From: Embleya sp042956465
Lineage (GTDB): Bacteria > Actinomycetota > Actinomycetes > Streptomycetales > Streptomycetaceae
Length of the DNA: 64,000 bases
NCBI RefSeq assembly: GCF_042956465.1
Contig: NZ_JBIBGL010000007.1
Coordinates: forward strand, 372,001 to 436,000
Reading direction: 5' to 3'
Each line of letters starts with the position of its first letter. Position 1 is the first letter of the stretch. This document shows positions 1-9,713 of this stretch, in pieces. Below the pieces are notes generated by a model. It ran no database searches, was not told the origin of the DNA, and saw only the letters and a list, made by a program, of their open reading frames with translations. The translations under genes and the position numbers were made by a program.

Positions 1-1
1 C

Positions 2-579
2 GTGCCGCTGGCCTGGCTGCTGGCTCGGACCGATTTTCCCGGCCGTCGGCTGGTCCGGGCGCTGGTCACACTTCCGCTGGTGTTGCCGCCCGTGGTGGGC
101 GGCGTCGCGCTGCTTCTGGTGCTCGGCCGCAAGGGCATCGTCGGCGAGTGGCTGGACGACACGTTCGGCTACACGCTGCCGTTCACCACGACCGGCGTGA
201 TCGTGGCCGAGGCGTTCGTGGCGATGCCGTTCCTGGTGATCAGCGTCGAGGGCGCGCTGCGGGCGGCCGACCCGCGCTACGAGGAGGCCGCGGCGACGCT
301 GGGCGCCTCCCGCTGGACCGCGTTCCGCCGGGTCACCCTGCCGCTGATCGCGCCCGGTGTGGCGGCCGGCGCGGTACTCGCGTGGGCCCGCGCGCTCGGC
401 GAGTTCGGCGCGACCATCACCTTCGCCGGCAACTTCCCGGGCAAGACCCAGACCATGCCGCTCGCCGTATACCTGGCCCTGGAAACCGACCCGGAGGCGG
501 CGATCGTGCTCTCCCTCGTGTTGTTGGCGGTGTCCGTGCTGATCCTGGCCGGCCTGCGCGAGCGCTGGATGACCACCTC

Positions 580-583
<4 letters not shown>
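2..583 (+). CDS. modB: Molybdate ABC transporter permease ModB (5' partial)
   Basis: Inner-membrane permease of a molybdate importer; it would move the oxyanion delivered by ModA using ATP hydrolysis by ModC. The 193 visible residues hold several hydrophobic segments and the EAA-type cytoplasmic loop that contacts the ATPase (EEAAATLGASRW, near residues 95-106). The region ALGEFGATITFAGNFPGKTQ (near residues 130-149) is typical of ModB/CysT permeases. Full-length ModB proteins carry about 30 more N-terminal residues including the first helix, so the gene almost certainly begins before the window; the GTG at base 2 is just the first start-like codon seen. Its TGA overlaps the GTG of the ATPase gene (GTGA), so the two are translationally coupled. 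Sulfate or tungstate permeases are the main alternative. Confidence 0.88.
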
Positions 584-1845
<1,262 letters not shown>

Positions 1846-1862
1846 CAGTGTGACCGTGCACC

Positions 1863-2315
1863 ATGGTGTCCGTGACGAGCCTGACCACCACGGAAGCGAC
1901 CCGCGCGCGGATGAGTCGCCAGCGCAGCAAGGACACCGGCGTCGAGGTCGCGTTGCGGCGTCTGCTGCATGCCATGGGCCTGCGCTACCGCGTGCACCGC
2001 CGCCCGCTCAAGGGCATCCGCCGCGAGGCGGATGTCGTGTTCGGCCCGACCAAGGTCGCCGTCTACGTCGACGGTTGCTTCTGGCACGGGTGCCCGCAAC
2101 ACGCGACCTGGCCCAAGCGCAACGCCGAATTCTGGAAGGCCAAGATCGAGGGAAACCGCACCCGCGACGCGGACACCGACCGACGGATGGCCGAGGCCGG
2201 CTGGCTCGTCGTCCGCGTCTGGGAGCACGAGGACGCGGTCACCGCGGCGGCCAGGGTTCGGGATGCCGTGATCGCAAGGCGCACGGCCGGCCAAGTGCTG
2301 CGGCCGCAGCACTAA
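1863..2315 (+). CDS. vsr: Very short patch repair endonuclease Vsr
   Basis: Nicks DNA beside T:G mismatches that arise when 5-methylcytosine deaminates, starting short-patch repair. The 150-residue protein has the Vsr pattern: a basic N-terminal helix (MSRQRSKDT, residues 17-25), the acidic metal ligand in READVVF (Asp57), the hallmark FWHGCP (residues 73-78), and NRTRD before the final strand VVRVWEHE. It ends 9 bases before the start of the cytosine methyltransferase gene, the classic partner whose product creates the lesion. The ATG at 1863 is used; GTG codons just downstream and the ATG at residue 17 are possible alternatives. No other restriction gene is adjacent, although the MORC-Z1 operon at 44-49.6 kb could be its distant partner. 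Confidence 0.95.
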   Translation: MVSVTSLTTTEATRARMSRQRSKDTGVEVALRRLLHAMGLRYRVHRRPLKGIRREADVVFGPTKVAVYVDGCFWHGCPQHATWPKRNAEFWKAKIEGNRTRDADTDRRMAEAGWLVVRVWEHEDAVTAAARVRDAVIARRTAGQVLRPQH

Positions 2316-2324
2316 CCTGTCCGC

Positions 2325-3428
2325 ATGGCACGACCCATCACCATGATCGACCTGTTCGCGGGCTGCGGTGGAATGACGTCCGGATTCGCCGCCGCGAAGG
2401 GCTTTCGGCCGGTCATGGCGGTCGAGTGGAATCTGCACGCGGCCGCGACCTATGCCGCCAACTTCGGCGAGGCGCACATGCGCTGGGGCGACATCGCGGA
2501 GATCCCGGACCGGGACATCCCGCGCGCCGACCTGATCATCGGCGGCCCGCCCTGCCAGGGCTTCTCCAATCTGGGCAGCCGCAACGTCGAGGACCCGCGC
2601 AACAAGCTCTGGAAGGAATACCTGCGCTTCGTGCGCCGGGCCAGGCCCAAGGTGTTCGTGATCGAGAACGTGGACCGCTTCCAGAAGTCCGCCGAGTTCG
2701 CGCTGTTGCTCGCCGAGGCGCAGCCCGGCGGCCTCCTGGAGGGGTACGTGCTCACCGACGCGCTGCTCCCGGCGGTGGACTACGGCGTTCCGCAGCGCCG
2801 CAAGCGGGCGATCGTGATCGGCTCCCGGATCGGCGGGATCGCCGTCCCGGAGCCGACCCACGGTCCGGGCCTGTCACGGCGTTGGAACACCGTCCGGGAC
2901 GCGATCGAGCACCTGCCGCGCGTGCCCGGGACGACCAGCCTGCCCGCCTCCAGGACCGAGTTCTTCGGGCGCACGGTGCCCGGCGTGTTCAAGGAGGCCG
3001 ACCTGCACCTGGCCCGCACGCCGATCGAGCGCTCGCTGCTGCGCTACGACTGTGTCCCGCCCGGTGGCGGCCGGTTCGACCTGCCGGACCACCTGCTGCC
3101 GGACTGCTGGCGGAACAAGAAGTCCGGCACGACGGACGTGATGGGCCGGATGCGCTGGGACCATCCGTCGCTGACCATCCGGACCGAGTTCTACAAGCCC
3201 GAGAAGGGCCAGTACCTGCACCCGCAGTGGAACCCGGACGACCCGACCGACCGGGTCAACCGCCCGATCACGCATCGCGAGGCGGCCCGACTCCAGTCGT
3301 TCCCGGAGACCTTCGTGTGGTGCGGCTCCAAGACCGAGATCGCCCGGCAGATCGGCAACGCGGTGCCGCCGCGGCTCGCGGAGGCGATCGCCCGCCACCT
3401 GAAGCCGCGGTTGCAGGCGGCGGGGTAG
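2325..3428 (+). CDS. dcm: DNA (cytosine-5)-methyltransferase
   Basis: Transfers methyl from S-adenosylmethionine to C5 of cytosine in a specific DNA sequence. The 367-residue protein shows the C5-MTase motifs in order: motif I DLFAGCGG (9-16), motif IV GGPPCQGFS with catalytic Cys77, motif VI in VFVIENVDRF, motif VIII in PQRRKR, motif IX near HREAARLQSFPETF and motif X QIGNAVPPRLAEAI. The region between VIII and IX (about residues 190-310) is the target-recognition domain, whose specificity cannot be read by eye. It lies 9 bases after vsr. No cognate restriction enzyme is next to it, so it is either an orphan or the modification arm of the distant MORC/PD-(D/E)XK/Z1 operon. Confidence 0.95.
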   Translation: MARPITMIDLFAGCGGMTSGFAAAKGFRPVMAVEWNLHAAATYAANFGEAHMRWGDIAEIPDRDIPRADLIIGGPPCQGFSNLGSRNVEDPRNKLWKEYLRFVRRARPKVFVIENVDRFQKSAEFALLLAEAQPGGLLEGYVLTDALLPAVDYGVPQRRKRAIVIGSRIGGIAVPEPTHGPGLSRRWNTVRDAIEHLPRVPGTTSLPASRTEFFGRTVPGVFKEADLHLARTPIERSLLRYDCVPPGGGRFDLPDHLLPDCWRNKKSGTTDVMGRMRWDHPSLTIRTEFYKPEKGQYLHPQWNPDDPTDRVNRPITHREAARLQSFPETFVWCGSKTEIARQIGNAVPPRLAEAIARHLKPRLQAAG

Positions 3429-3537
3429 GGCGAGAGCGGGGCGCGGCAGGCCGGGGACAGGCGTGGTGGGACGAGAGCCGGCGCAGTAGGGCGAGAGCCC
3501 GGAGCAACGTGCCCGGGCCGCCCGCGCCGGCCGAGGC

Positions 3538-4272
3538 TCAGGTGCTCGGGGCACCTTCGGCGCCGGCCTCGTCCTCGCCCGAGGCGTCGCCCTCGCCCGG
3601 ACCGGCGTCGGCCGCCTCCGCGTCCAGGCCGTACATCCGAGGCGGCAGCTGCTGCTCCGCCCAATCGAGGTCGGCGTCCAGGTCGAGCCAGATCCGGTCG
3701 CGGCGGTCGGCGGGCGTGTCGAGGTGGATCGCGACCCACGTGAAGATGCCGCACACGGTGGCCCGGTCCCGGTCCGGCGCGGCGATCTGGGCGGCGAACC
3801 AGACGGACACGCCGGCGCGGGTGGGGATCAGGTACCGCTCGTCGTCCGGGGCCGGTCGGCCGGTGGTGGCGCAGCGCGGCGGTTCGAGGATCTTCATCCA
3901 GGTCAGGACCGCGCCGGGGGCCTGGTCCTCGAAGCACTCGGTGACCGACTCGCGGATCGCGCCGGCCGGGTCGTCGCCGAGCCAACCGAACCACGCGTCG
4001 TCCTCGACCAGCTTGGCGAAGTCGTCCTGTGGCGGCCCGTGCCGCGGGTTCTCCCGGTACTCGCCGGTCAGCAGTCCGTCCGGGCCGACCACCCACGCGC
4101 CGCGGATCGCCTCACCGGGGACGTAGCCGTTGGGATCGTCGGCGAACGCCGGGTCGATCTCGGCGACCGACCCGCCCGGGCTCCGGGCTGCCGCCGCCGC
4201 CAGTCCCGGATCGTCCGGAATCCGGCGTCGCGCTCCGGAGCCGGTTGCCCGGGACTCACCCATGTGTGCCAC
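3538..4272 (-). CDS. Hypothetical protein, possibly type VII secretion-associated
   Basis: I do not recognise this protein with confidence. It is a 244-residue, acidic, soluble-looking protein without a signal peptide or membrane segment, and it has a disordered Glu/Ala/Gly/Asp-rich C-terminal tail (about residues 210-244). The segment IRGAWVVGPDGLLTGEYREN followed by an NPRHGP motif loosely recalls the N-terminal GW-x-V-x-x-x-G pattern of actinobacterial proteins annotated as type VII secretion system-associated, but no T7SS genes are nearby. The GTG at 4272 starts the frame; the ATG at 4263 is an equally good start. It converges with dcm. Confidence 0.6.
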   Translation of the reverse strand: MAHMGESRATGSGARRRIPDDPGLAAAAARSPGGSVAEIDPAFADDPNGYVPGEAIRGAWVVGPDGLLTGEYRENPRHGPPQDDFAKLVEDDAWFGWLGDDPAGAIRESVTECFEDQAPGAVLTWMKILEPPRCATTGRPAPDDERYLIPTRAGVSVWFAAQIAAPDRDRATVCGIFTWVAIHLDTPADRRDRIWLDLDADLDWAEQQLPPRMYGLDAEAADAGPGEGDASGEDEAGAEGAPST

Positions 4273-4428
4273 TCTCCCGTGTCGCCGATGCGGTCGATGT
4301 CGTCGCGGGTCGCTCGGCCCGGCCCGTGACGAGTGCGCAATTCTCGCGCATGCGACGCGGGCGCTCTCGGCCGACCCGCGGCGGGGCCGGGTACTGCGCC
4401 GCGATCAGTCCGCCGGCCGTCGGGCCGG

Positions 4429-5844
4429 TCAGCGGCCCCAGGCGACGGTGATCGCGGCGGTGTGTTCGGCGGCGCGCTCGCGGGCGTCGGCAGCCTCCGC
4501 CGGCCGGCCCAGGGCGTCGGCCAGGCGAGCGCGGCCGAGCCAGTTGTACGGGCTGGTCGGGCGCACGTTGATCCGTTCGCTCAGCAGTGTCCGGGCCAGG
4601 TCGTGCCGGTCGGCCCGCAGCGCGGCCTCGACCAGGGTCTGCTGGATCGCGTCGCGCTGGGCGTGGCTGCCGCCGAACGTGTTCAGGCGGTGCCGGATCG
4701 GGAGGAGGATGTCGACGGTGTCTGCGTACCGTCCCTGCTCGAAGGCCACCAGCGCCCGGCAGACCGGCAGGCCGACCTCCGCGGTCATCGTGTGGTTGGC
4801 CACGCGCGGATGCGGCTCGGCGAGCCAGGTCTCGCGGTCACGGACCACCGCCTGCGCGGCGGCGATCCGGCCGGCGCCGAGGTAGGCCATCACGGCGTGG
4901 GTGTCGTTGAACGCGTAGTACGGGCCGTCCGCCCGGGCCGCCCACGCGTCGGCGACCCGATTCCAGCGCTCCACCTGCGGGTTGCCCGCGAGGTGGATGC
5001 GCCACAACAGGGCCGAGGCGTCCAGGAGTTCCATGGCCAGGCCGGCGGACTTGTCGTGGTGCAGCACCGCGTCGTGGACGGCCAGCGCGCGGTCGATCGC
5101 GCCGGCCTCGATCGAGAACAGGCCGTAGTGCCACCAGTTGTGCACGTTCAGGTAGTTGCCGCTCGTCCAGTCGGCGGTGCGGGCGTCGAGGAAGCGGATG
5201 CCCTCGGCGAACCGGCCCTGCATCTCGTACGTGTGCACCACCGCGTGGATCGCCCACACATCGCGCGGATTCGCCGCCACGGCGGCCAGCCCGGCCTGTT
5301 CGGAGCGCGCGTAGTGGCCGGCCTCCTCCAGGCCGAACGCGGCCATGCCCAGCACCGGCCCGTAGTGCGGGTCGTCCCGATCCCACGCGCTCAGTACGCC
5401 GCCGACCCGGTCGCGCAGTCGGAGGGCGTCACCGGTGAGGAAGTCGATCTGATGGCCGACCGACAGCGCGAGCGCGTCCCGGGGATACGCCACGACCACC
5501 TCGTGCAGGATGTCGCCGGCCAGGTGGATGTCGCCCGCCAACCACGCATCCGCGGCCCGCATGTGCGCCACCTCGCGGGCGCCGACCCTGGTCGGGGTGG
5601 GCACGAAGGCGGCGTGGCGCGCACGCGCGGCGGCGGCGTCGACCGACTCGGTGCCCAGCAGGCCGAGATAGGCCGCGAACACGTTGGCCATCGGTGCACC
5701 CGGGTCGGCCGAGAGCATCGCCTCGACCTCTGTACTCACCTCCGGCCGGAAGAACAGCAGCGCGTCGAGCGCACGTTCGTAGTGCCGGATCGCCTCCGGG
5801 CCCATCCCGGACACTTCGAGCCCGTGCCGATCCACCGTGCTCAT
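4429..5844 (-). CDS. TPR protein of the TTC38 type
   Basis: The 471-residue soluble protein resembles the TTC38 tetratricopeptide family found in bacteria and animals. It begins with HYERALDALLFFRPEVS and contains helical repeats with typical TPR spacing, such as the segments around ALAVHDAVLHHDKSAGLAMEL and ARTLLSERINVRPTSPYNWL. Its role is unknown; TPR proteins are scaffolds for protein contacts. The ATG at 5844 is preceded by GGAAGGA at a good distance, so longer in-frame extensions were rejected. No partner gene is evident: the upstream epimerase-like gene is on the same strand but separated by 282 bases. Confidence 0.8.
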   Translation of the reverse strand: MSTVDRHGLEVSGMGPEAIRHYERALDALLFFRPEVSTEVEAMLSADPGAPMANVFAAYLGLLGTESVDAAAARARHAAFVPTPTRVGAREVAHMRAADAWLAGDIHLAGDILHEVVVAYPRDALALSVGHQIDFLTGDALRLRDRVGGVLSAWDRDDPHYGPVLGMAAFGLEEAGHYARSEQAGLAAVAANPRDVWAIHAVVHTYEMQGRFAEGIRFLDARTADWTSGNYLNVHNWWHYGLFSIEAGAIDRALAVHDAVLHHDKSAGLAMELLDASALLWRIHLAGNPQVERWNRVADAWAARADGPYYAFNDTHAVMAYLGAGRIAAAQAVVRDRETWLAEPHPRVANHTMTAEVGLPVCRALVAFEQGRYADTVDILLPIRHRLNTFGGSHAQRDAIQQTLVEAALRADRHDLARTLLSERINVRPTSPYNWLGRARLADALGRPAEAADARERAAEHTAAITVAWGR

Positions 5845-6126
5845 CGCGGGGTCCTTCCGTCGCGCCGTTCGCCGTGGATCAAAGATGGCACGTCGGGGCC
5901 CGCGGCCGGACCCCGACGGGCCACCGTGTGCGCCGCGGCCGGCGCCGGGGAGCCGGACCGGGCCGACGACGGGGCCGATGGGGACGACCGCGACGAACAA
6001 CGGGCAACCGGGCCGGCTGCGGCGGCTCGCCGGCCGCGATACGGCGCGTGCCCCTCCGACGCCGCCCCACCCGCGTGCGGCACGGCGAGCCCGCGCGTCG
6101 TGGATCGCCGTGCGTGCGCCGACGTC

Positions 6127-7050
6127 CTACCCGCGTGGCACCGCGAACTCCGCCAATGCGGTGTCCAAGGGCGTGGCCACCACGTCCAGGGTCTTCGTGG
6201 TGAACGTCGCGTCGAGGGTGGAGCCGCCTTCGGAGAGGTAGAGCATCTCCTCGACCTCGGCCATGATCGAATTCTCCCGGCCGATCGTGCGCACCTCCTC
6301 GGCCGTCATCCGGGTCAGTCGTGGAACCGGCGAGCCGGTGAGTTCGGCGAGGCGGGCGGTGACGGCGCGGGTGGAACCGGTCGACGAGGGTACGTGCCAC
6401 GCCCGGCCCCACGTCTCGGTGGAGCGTGCCGCCGCAACCAGCGTGCGGGCCACGTCGCCGATGTAGGACCAACTCCGCGGTGCGTCCGGGTCGCCGGGGA
6501 GTGCGGCGGGGGTGCCGGCGAGTACGTGCGGGACGACCAGGAAGTTGTACAGCGAGGCCGCATCCGCGCCCACGAAGTCGCTCGCGCGGACCTCGGTGAC
6601 CCGGGCCCGCCCCGCGTCGTGCGCGGCGAGCGCCTGCGTCCACATCGCCGCCCGCACGCGGCCCTTGACGGTGGTCGGCGCCATCGGCAGGTCCTCGGTC
6701 ATCGGCCCGTCCACCGGGCCGTAGCCGTACACGTTGCCGAGCATCACATAGCTCGTCCCCGTCCGCTCCGCCGCCGTGAGCAGCGCCGCGGCCAGCGGCG
6801 GCCAATCGATGGGCCAGCGGTCGTAGGCGGGCATCGCGCAGTTGAACAACGTCCTTGCTCCCTGCGTGAGTTCGACCAGACGGGCGGCGTCGTTCGCGTC
6901 GGCGGCGATGCGTTCGATCAGCGGATGCTCGGGGCCGGTGCCGCGGCGGGTGACGATCCGGACCCGCTCGCCGGACTCGGCGAGCAGCAGTGCGGTGGCC
7001 GAACCGGTGGCGCCGGCACCGACCACGACGTGGAAGACGGAGGAGGACAT
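6127..7050 (-). CDS. NAD(P)-binding epimerase/dehydratase-like protein
   Basis: The 307-residue protein starts with a Rossmann nucleotide-binding motif, VVVGAGATGSATA (GxGxxG, near residues 9-21). It continues as an extended short-chain dehydrogenase or NAD-dependent epimerase fold, with YVMLGNVYGYGP placed where the sugar-epimerase family has its active-site tyrosine region, and SYIGDVARTLVAA in the C-terminal half. A canonical YxxxK pair is not obvious, so it may be an atypical member of the NmrA or epimerase type rather than an active sugar epimerase. It is transcribed divergently from the DJ-1/AraC regulator, 118 bases away, which may control it. The substrate is unknown. Confidence 0.8.
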   Translation of the reverse strand: MSSSVFHVVVGAGATGSATALLLAESGERVRIVTRRGTGPEHPLIERIAADANDAARLVELTQGARTLFNCAMPAYDRWPIDWPPLAAALLTAAERTGTSYVMLGNVYGYGPVDGPMTEDLPMAPTTVKGRVRAAMWTQALAAHDAGRARVTEVRASDFVGADAASLYNFLVVPHVLAGTPAALPGDPDAPRSWSYIGDVARTLVAAARSTETWGRAWHVPSSTGSTRAVTARLAELTGSPVPRLTRMTAEEVRTIGRENSIMAEVEEMLYLSEGGSTLDATFTTKTLDVVATPLDTALAEFAVPRG

Positions 7051-7168
7051 GTTCGCTCCAGGAAGGGGAGATGGGGAGGAAGGGCGTCCGAAGGGACGTG
7101 ATCACCCTCCCGTCCGCGCCCGGTCGTACGGTAGTGGCCGGAATGCCAAACATCCGGAGGTTCGGGCC

Positions 7169-8197
7169 ATGCATCGAATAGCCGTGGTGGCCGTGCCGCC
7201 GGTGACCACGTTCGACCTGTCCATCCCGGAACTGGTGCTCGGCGCGGTCGACGTGGTCGACGGGGTGGCCGGCTACCGGGTCCGGGTGTGCACCGCCGAG
7301 CCCGGCGCCGTGGTCGGCACCGGCAGCCTGGACATCGTGGTGCCGCACGGCCTGGACGCGATGGACGACGCCGACACGGTGATCGTCACCGGTACCGGCG
7401 CTCGGGCGGACGCGGACCCGCGCATCCTGGCCGCGCTGCGTACCGCCGCCGCGGCGGGAAAGCGGGTGGCCTCGATCTGCACCGGCGCGTTCGTGTTGGC
7501 GCAGGCGGGCCTGCTGGACGGGCGCGCGGCCACCACGTACTGGACGATGACCGAGGAGTTCCGCCGCCGCTTCCCGGCCGTGGACCTGCGGCCGGACGTG
7601 CTGTACGTCGAGGACGGGCCGATCCTGACCTCCGCCGGCCTGTCCGCCGGGATCGACCTGTGCCTGCACCTGATCCGGACCGACTACGGCGCGGCCACCG
7701 CCAACATCGTCGCGCGTCTGGTCGTCGCGGCACCGGTACGCCCGGGCGGCCAGGCCCAGTTCATCGATTCGCCGCTGCCCCCGGAAAGCGGCGTATCGCT
7801 CGCCGACACCCGCGCCTGGGCGCTGGCCCGACTCGACGAACCCCTCACCCTGGCCGACCTCGCCGCGCACGCGAACACCAGCGTGCGCACCCTGACCCGA
7901 CGCTTCCACGCCGAGACCAGCCTCAGCCCGCTGCAATGGCTGCTCCACCAACGGGTGGACCGCGCCCGGGAGTTGCTGGAGACGACCGATCTGTCGATGG
8001 AACTGGTCGCCCACCACAGCGGCATCGGCACCACCGACTCGCTGCGCAAACACCTCGTGCGCCGCACCGGCCTGACCCCCAGCGGCTACCGCGCGGCATT
8101 CACCCGGATCCCGGCCGGCATCGGCGAAGTCCCCGGCGTGTCACGGGCCTTCCGCCGCCTTCCCGCCGACGGCGGATCGCCGACACAGAGTTCGTGA
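7169..8197 (+). CDS. GlxA/FtrA-type regulator: DJ-1/PfpI domain + AraC HTH
   Basis: Transcriptional regulator of 342 residues with two domains. Residues about 1-180 form a DJ-1/PfpI class I glutamine-amidotransferase-like sensor domain, with the nucleophile-elbow cysteine in VASICTGAFVLAQAGLLDG. Residues about 225-325 are an AraC-type double helix-turn-helix (LADLAAHANTSVRTLTRRFH, then a second HTH ending in the TPSGYR region). Such proteins sense small molecules and often activate a neighbouring gene; the divergent epimerase-like gene is the obvious candidate. The ATG at 7169 has GGAGG at 7156-7160, 8 bases upstream, so the longer in-frame extension was rejected. Confidence 0.9.
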   Translation: MHRIAVVAVPPVTTFDLSIPELVLGAVDVVDGVAGYRVRVCTAEPGAVVGTGSLDIVVPHGLDAMDDADTVIVTGTGARADADPRILAALRTAAAAGKRVASICTGAFVLAQAGLLDGRAATTYWTMTEEFRRRFPAVDLRPDVLYVEDGPILTSAGLSAGIDLCLHLIRTDYGAATANIVARLVVAAPVRPGGQAQFIDSPLPPESGVSLADTRAWALARLDEPLTLADLAAHANTSVRTLTRRFHAETSLSPLQWLLHQRVDRARELLETTDLSMELVAHHSGIGTTDSLRKHLVRRTGLTPSGYRAAFTRIPAGIGEVPGVSRAFRRLPADGGSPTQSS

Positions 8198-8361
8198 ACC
8201 GGCGGCGGGAGCGGTGCGGGCGGCCCCGGTGACCGTGGAAGTACCGGCATCCGAGCCGGCGCGGTACCGGCGCTACTCGGCAACTGTCCGGTGCAGGATC
8301 GACCGCGGCGCGCAACCCGGCCCGAGCGCCGGACGGGGCCCGGGCCCGCGGCGGTCGGTTC

Positions 8362-8387
8362 GGGAAACCGGGGCTCCGGTTTACCCG
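8362..8387. repeat. Hairpin with one bulge upstream of the three-repeat protein
   Basis: The arm GGGAAACCGG pairs with CCGGTTTACCC, with a single bulged A. It lies between the AraC-type gene (ending 8197) and the gene at 8416. It could terminate the upstream transcript or structure the leader of the downstream one; there is no T run. The rest of the 218-base gap shows nothing clear. Confidence 0.35.
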
Positions 8388-8415
8388 ACTCGCGCCTACG
8401 TGGGATCGTCGGACG

Positions 8416-9645
8416 ATGTACGAACCAGGCCCGGGCAACAGCGCGCTCCCCGAGCCGCTTCGGGGGCACGGGCAGGACGACACGCCCTTCACCCATCGGG
8501 GCGTCGGCGACGCCGACGTGGTCCTCGACGTGCCGGTGCCGGGCCAGGTGGCGCTGATGCAGATCGAGAGCGCGCCGGGCGAACGCCTGCGCCTGTGGCG
8601 GATCGATCGGCCGGGTGGGCCGGCCCGTACGTGTGTGTACAACGGACCTCCCGAGGGCTCCGATGCGAGCATCCTGACCTCGGACGAGGGCCGGCGGGAG
8701 CTGACGGTCGTGCGCGTCCGGTGCGCCGGCGCGTGGACGTTGCAGCTCAAGAACCCGGATGCGGCACGGGAGTTCGATGGTTCGGTCGAGGGCTTCGGCA
8801 ACGAGGTGCTCCGGTACACCGGGCCGCTCGGGGTGGGCAGGCTCAGCGGTGCGCCGTCGGGTGGTCCGGTCGACGTGCGGTTGGTGCCGCCGTCGACGGC
8901 GACCGACAGCGGGGCGTGGCAGGGGATCGACCGTCATTCGGAACGCCCTTGGCAGTCGGGGGAGTTCCAAGTGGTCGGGCCGCGAATGATGGTGGTCACC
9001 GCGAGCGGGCCCTGGTCGATCGACATCGAACCGACGACGCCGATTCGGCCCGATCTGTCGGCGGGCACCTTCGTGCTGCACGGCACCGGCGACCTCGCGG
9101 CGATCCTGCCGATCACGCATCCGAGCGAGACCTCGGTGTTGGAGGTGGTGTGGGTTTCGGGGGCCGCATTCAGCGTGAAGTGCGGGGAGTACGGGGTCCG
9201 GCGGGCTCCCCGCCACTGGCTGGGACCGAGACGCCCCTGTGTGCGGTTTCGGCTCGGCGTCGAACTCTGGGCGCGCGGAGTGCCGGTCCGGATCTTCGGG
9301 CAGGGCAGCGAGTGGGAGCTGCGGACGACCACACCCCGCGACGCGCCCTCGGGCACCGGTCTCGGCGTGGCCGACTACGACGCCGCCGACCTGGCCTGGT
9401 TCCGCAAGCTCCCGACGCCGGTGTTCCCCGGCCGCGACCGACCCGGCGCGGATGCGACGCCCGGGGCCGGGCGGTGGCTACGGCCGGTGTGGTCACCCGG
9501 GGCCGAAGCCGACGCGGAGCCCGACGTGGGGTCCGATGCCGGCCCGCACCACTCGCCGAACGCACCGGCTTCGCCTCGACCCGGGCGCTCTCGGGCCCGC
9601 CGCCTGCTGCATCGGTTGCGACTGCGGTCCCCGTCCGGCGACTGA
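8416..9645 (+). CDS. Hypothetical protein with three internal beta-rich repeats
   Basis: I do not recognise the family. The 409-residue protein has no signal peptide or membrane helix. Three units of about 85 residues seem to repeat: about 27-113, 120-206 and 216-305. Each opens with a GxG-hydrophobic strand pattern (HRGVGDADVVLDVPVPG; DGSVEGFGNEVLRYTGPLG; GTFVLHGTGDLAAILPI). Each closes with an aromatic-hydrophobic strand (AGAWTLQLKNP; SGPWSIDIEPT; GSEWELRTTTP). This suggests three tandem beta-sandwich modules. After residue 310 comes a linker and a Pro/Asp/Ala-rich tail ending in a strongly basic segment (RSRARRLLHRLRLRS). The ATG at 8416 is the natural start of the conserved part. Possibly a binding or scaffold protein. 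Confidence 0.65.
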   Translation: MYEPGPGNSALPEPLRGHGQDDTPFTHRGVGDADVVLDVPVPGQVALMQIESAPGERLRLWRIDRPGGPARTCVYNGPPEGSDASILTSDEGRRELTVVRVRCAGAWTLQLKNPDAAREFDGSVEGFGNEVLRYTGPLGVGRLSGAPSGGPVDVRLVPPSTATDSGAWQGIDRHSERPWQSGEFQVVGPRMMVVTASGPWSIDIEPTTPIRPDLSAGTFVLHGTGDLAAILPITHPSETSVLEVVWVSGAAFSVKCGEYGVRRAPRHWLGPRRPCVRFRLGVELWARGVPVRIFGQGSEWELRTTTPRDAPSGTGLGVADYDAADLAWFRKLPTPVFPGRDRPGADATPGAGRWLRPVWSPGAEADAEPDVGSDAGPHHSPNAPASPRPGRSRARRLLHRLRLRSPSGD

Positions 9646-9713
9646 CCGACGAGCCGCAGCGAGCCGCCCGACGGCGTTCGCGCCGACCACGTCGCCGTCC
9701 GGGGCCGGCTCGG

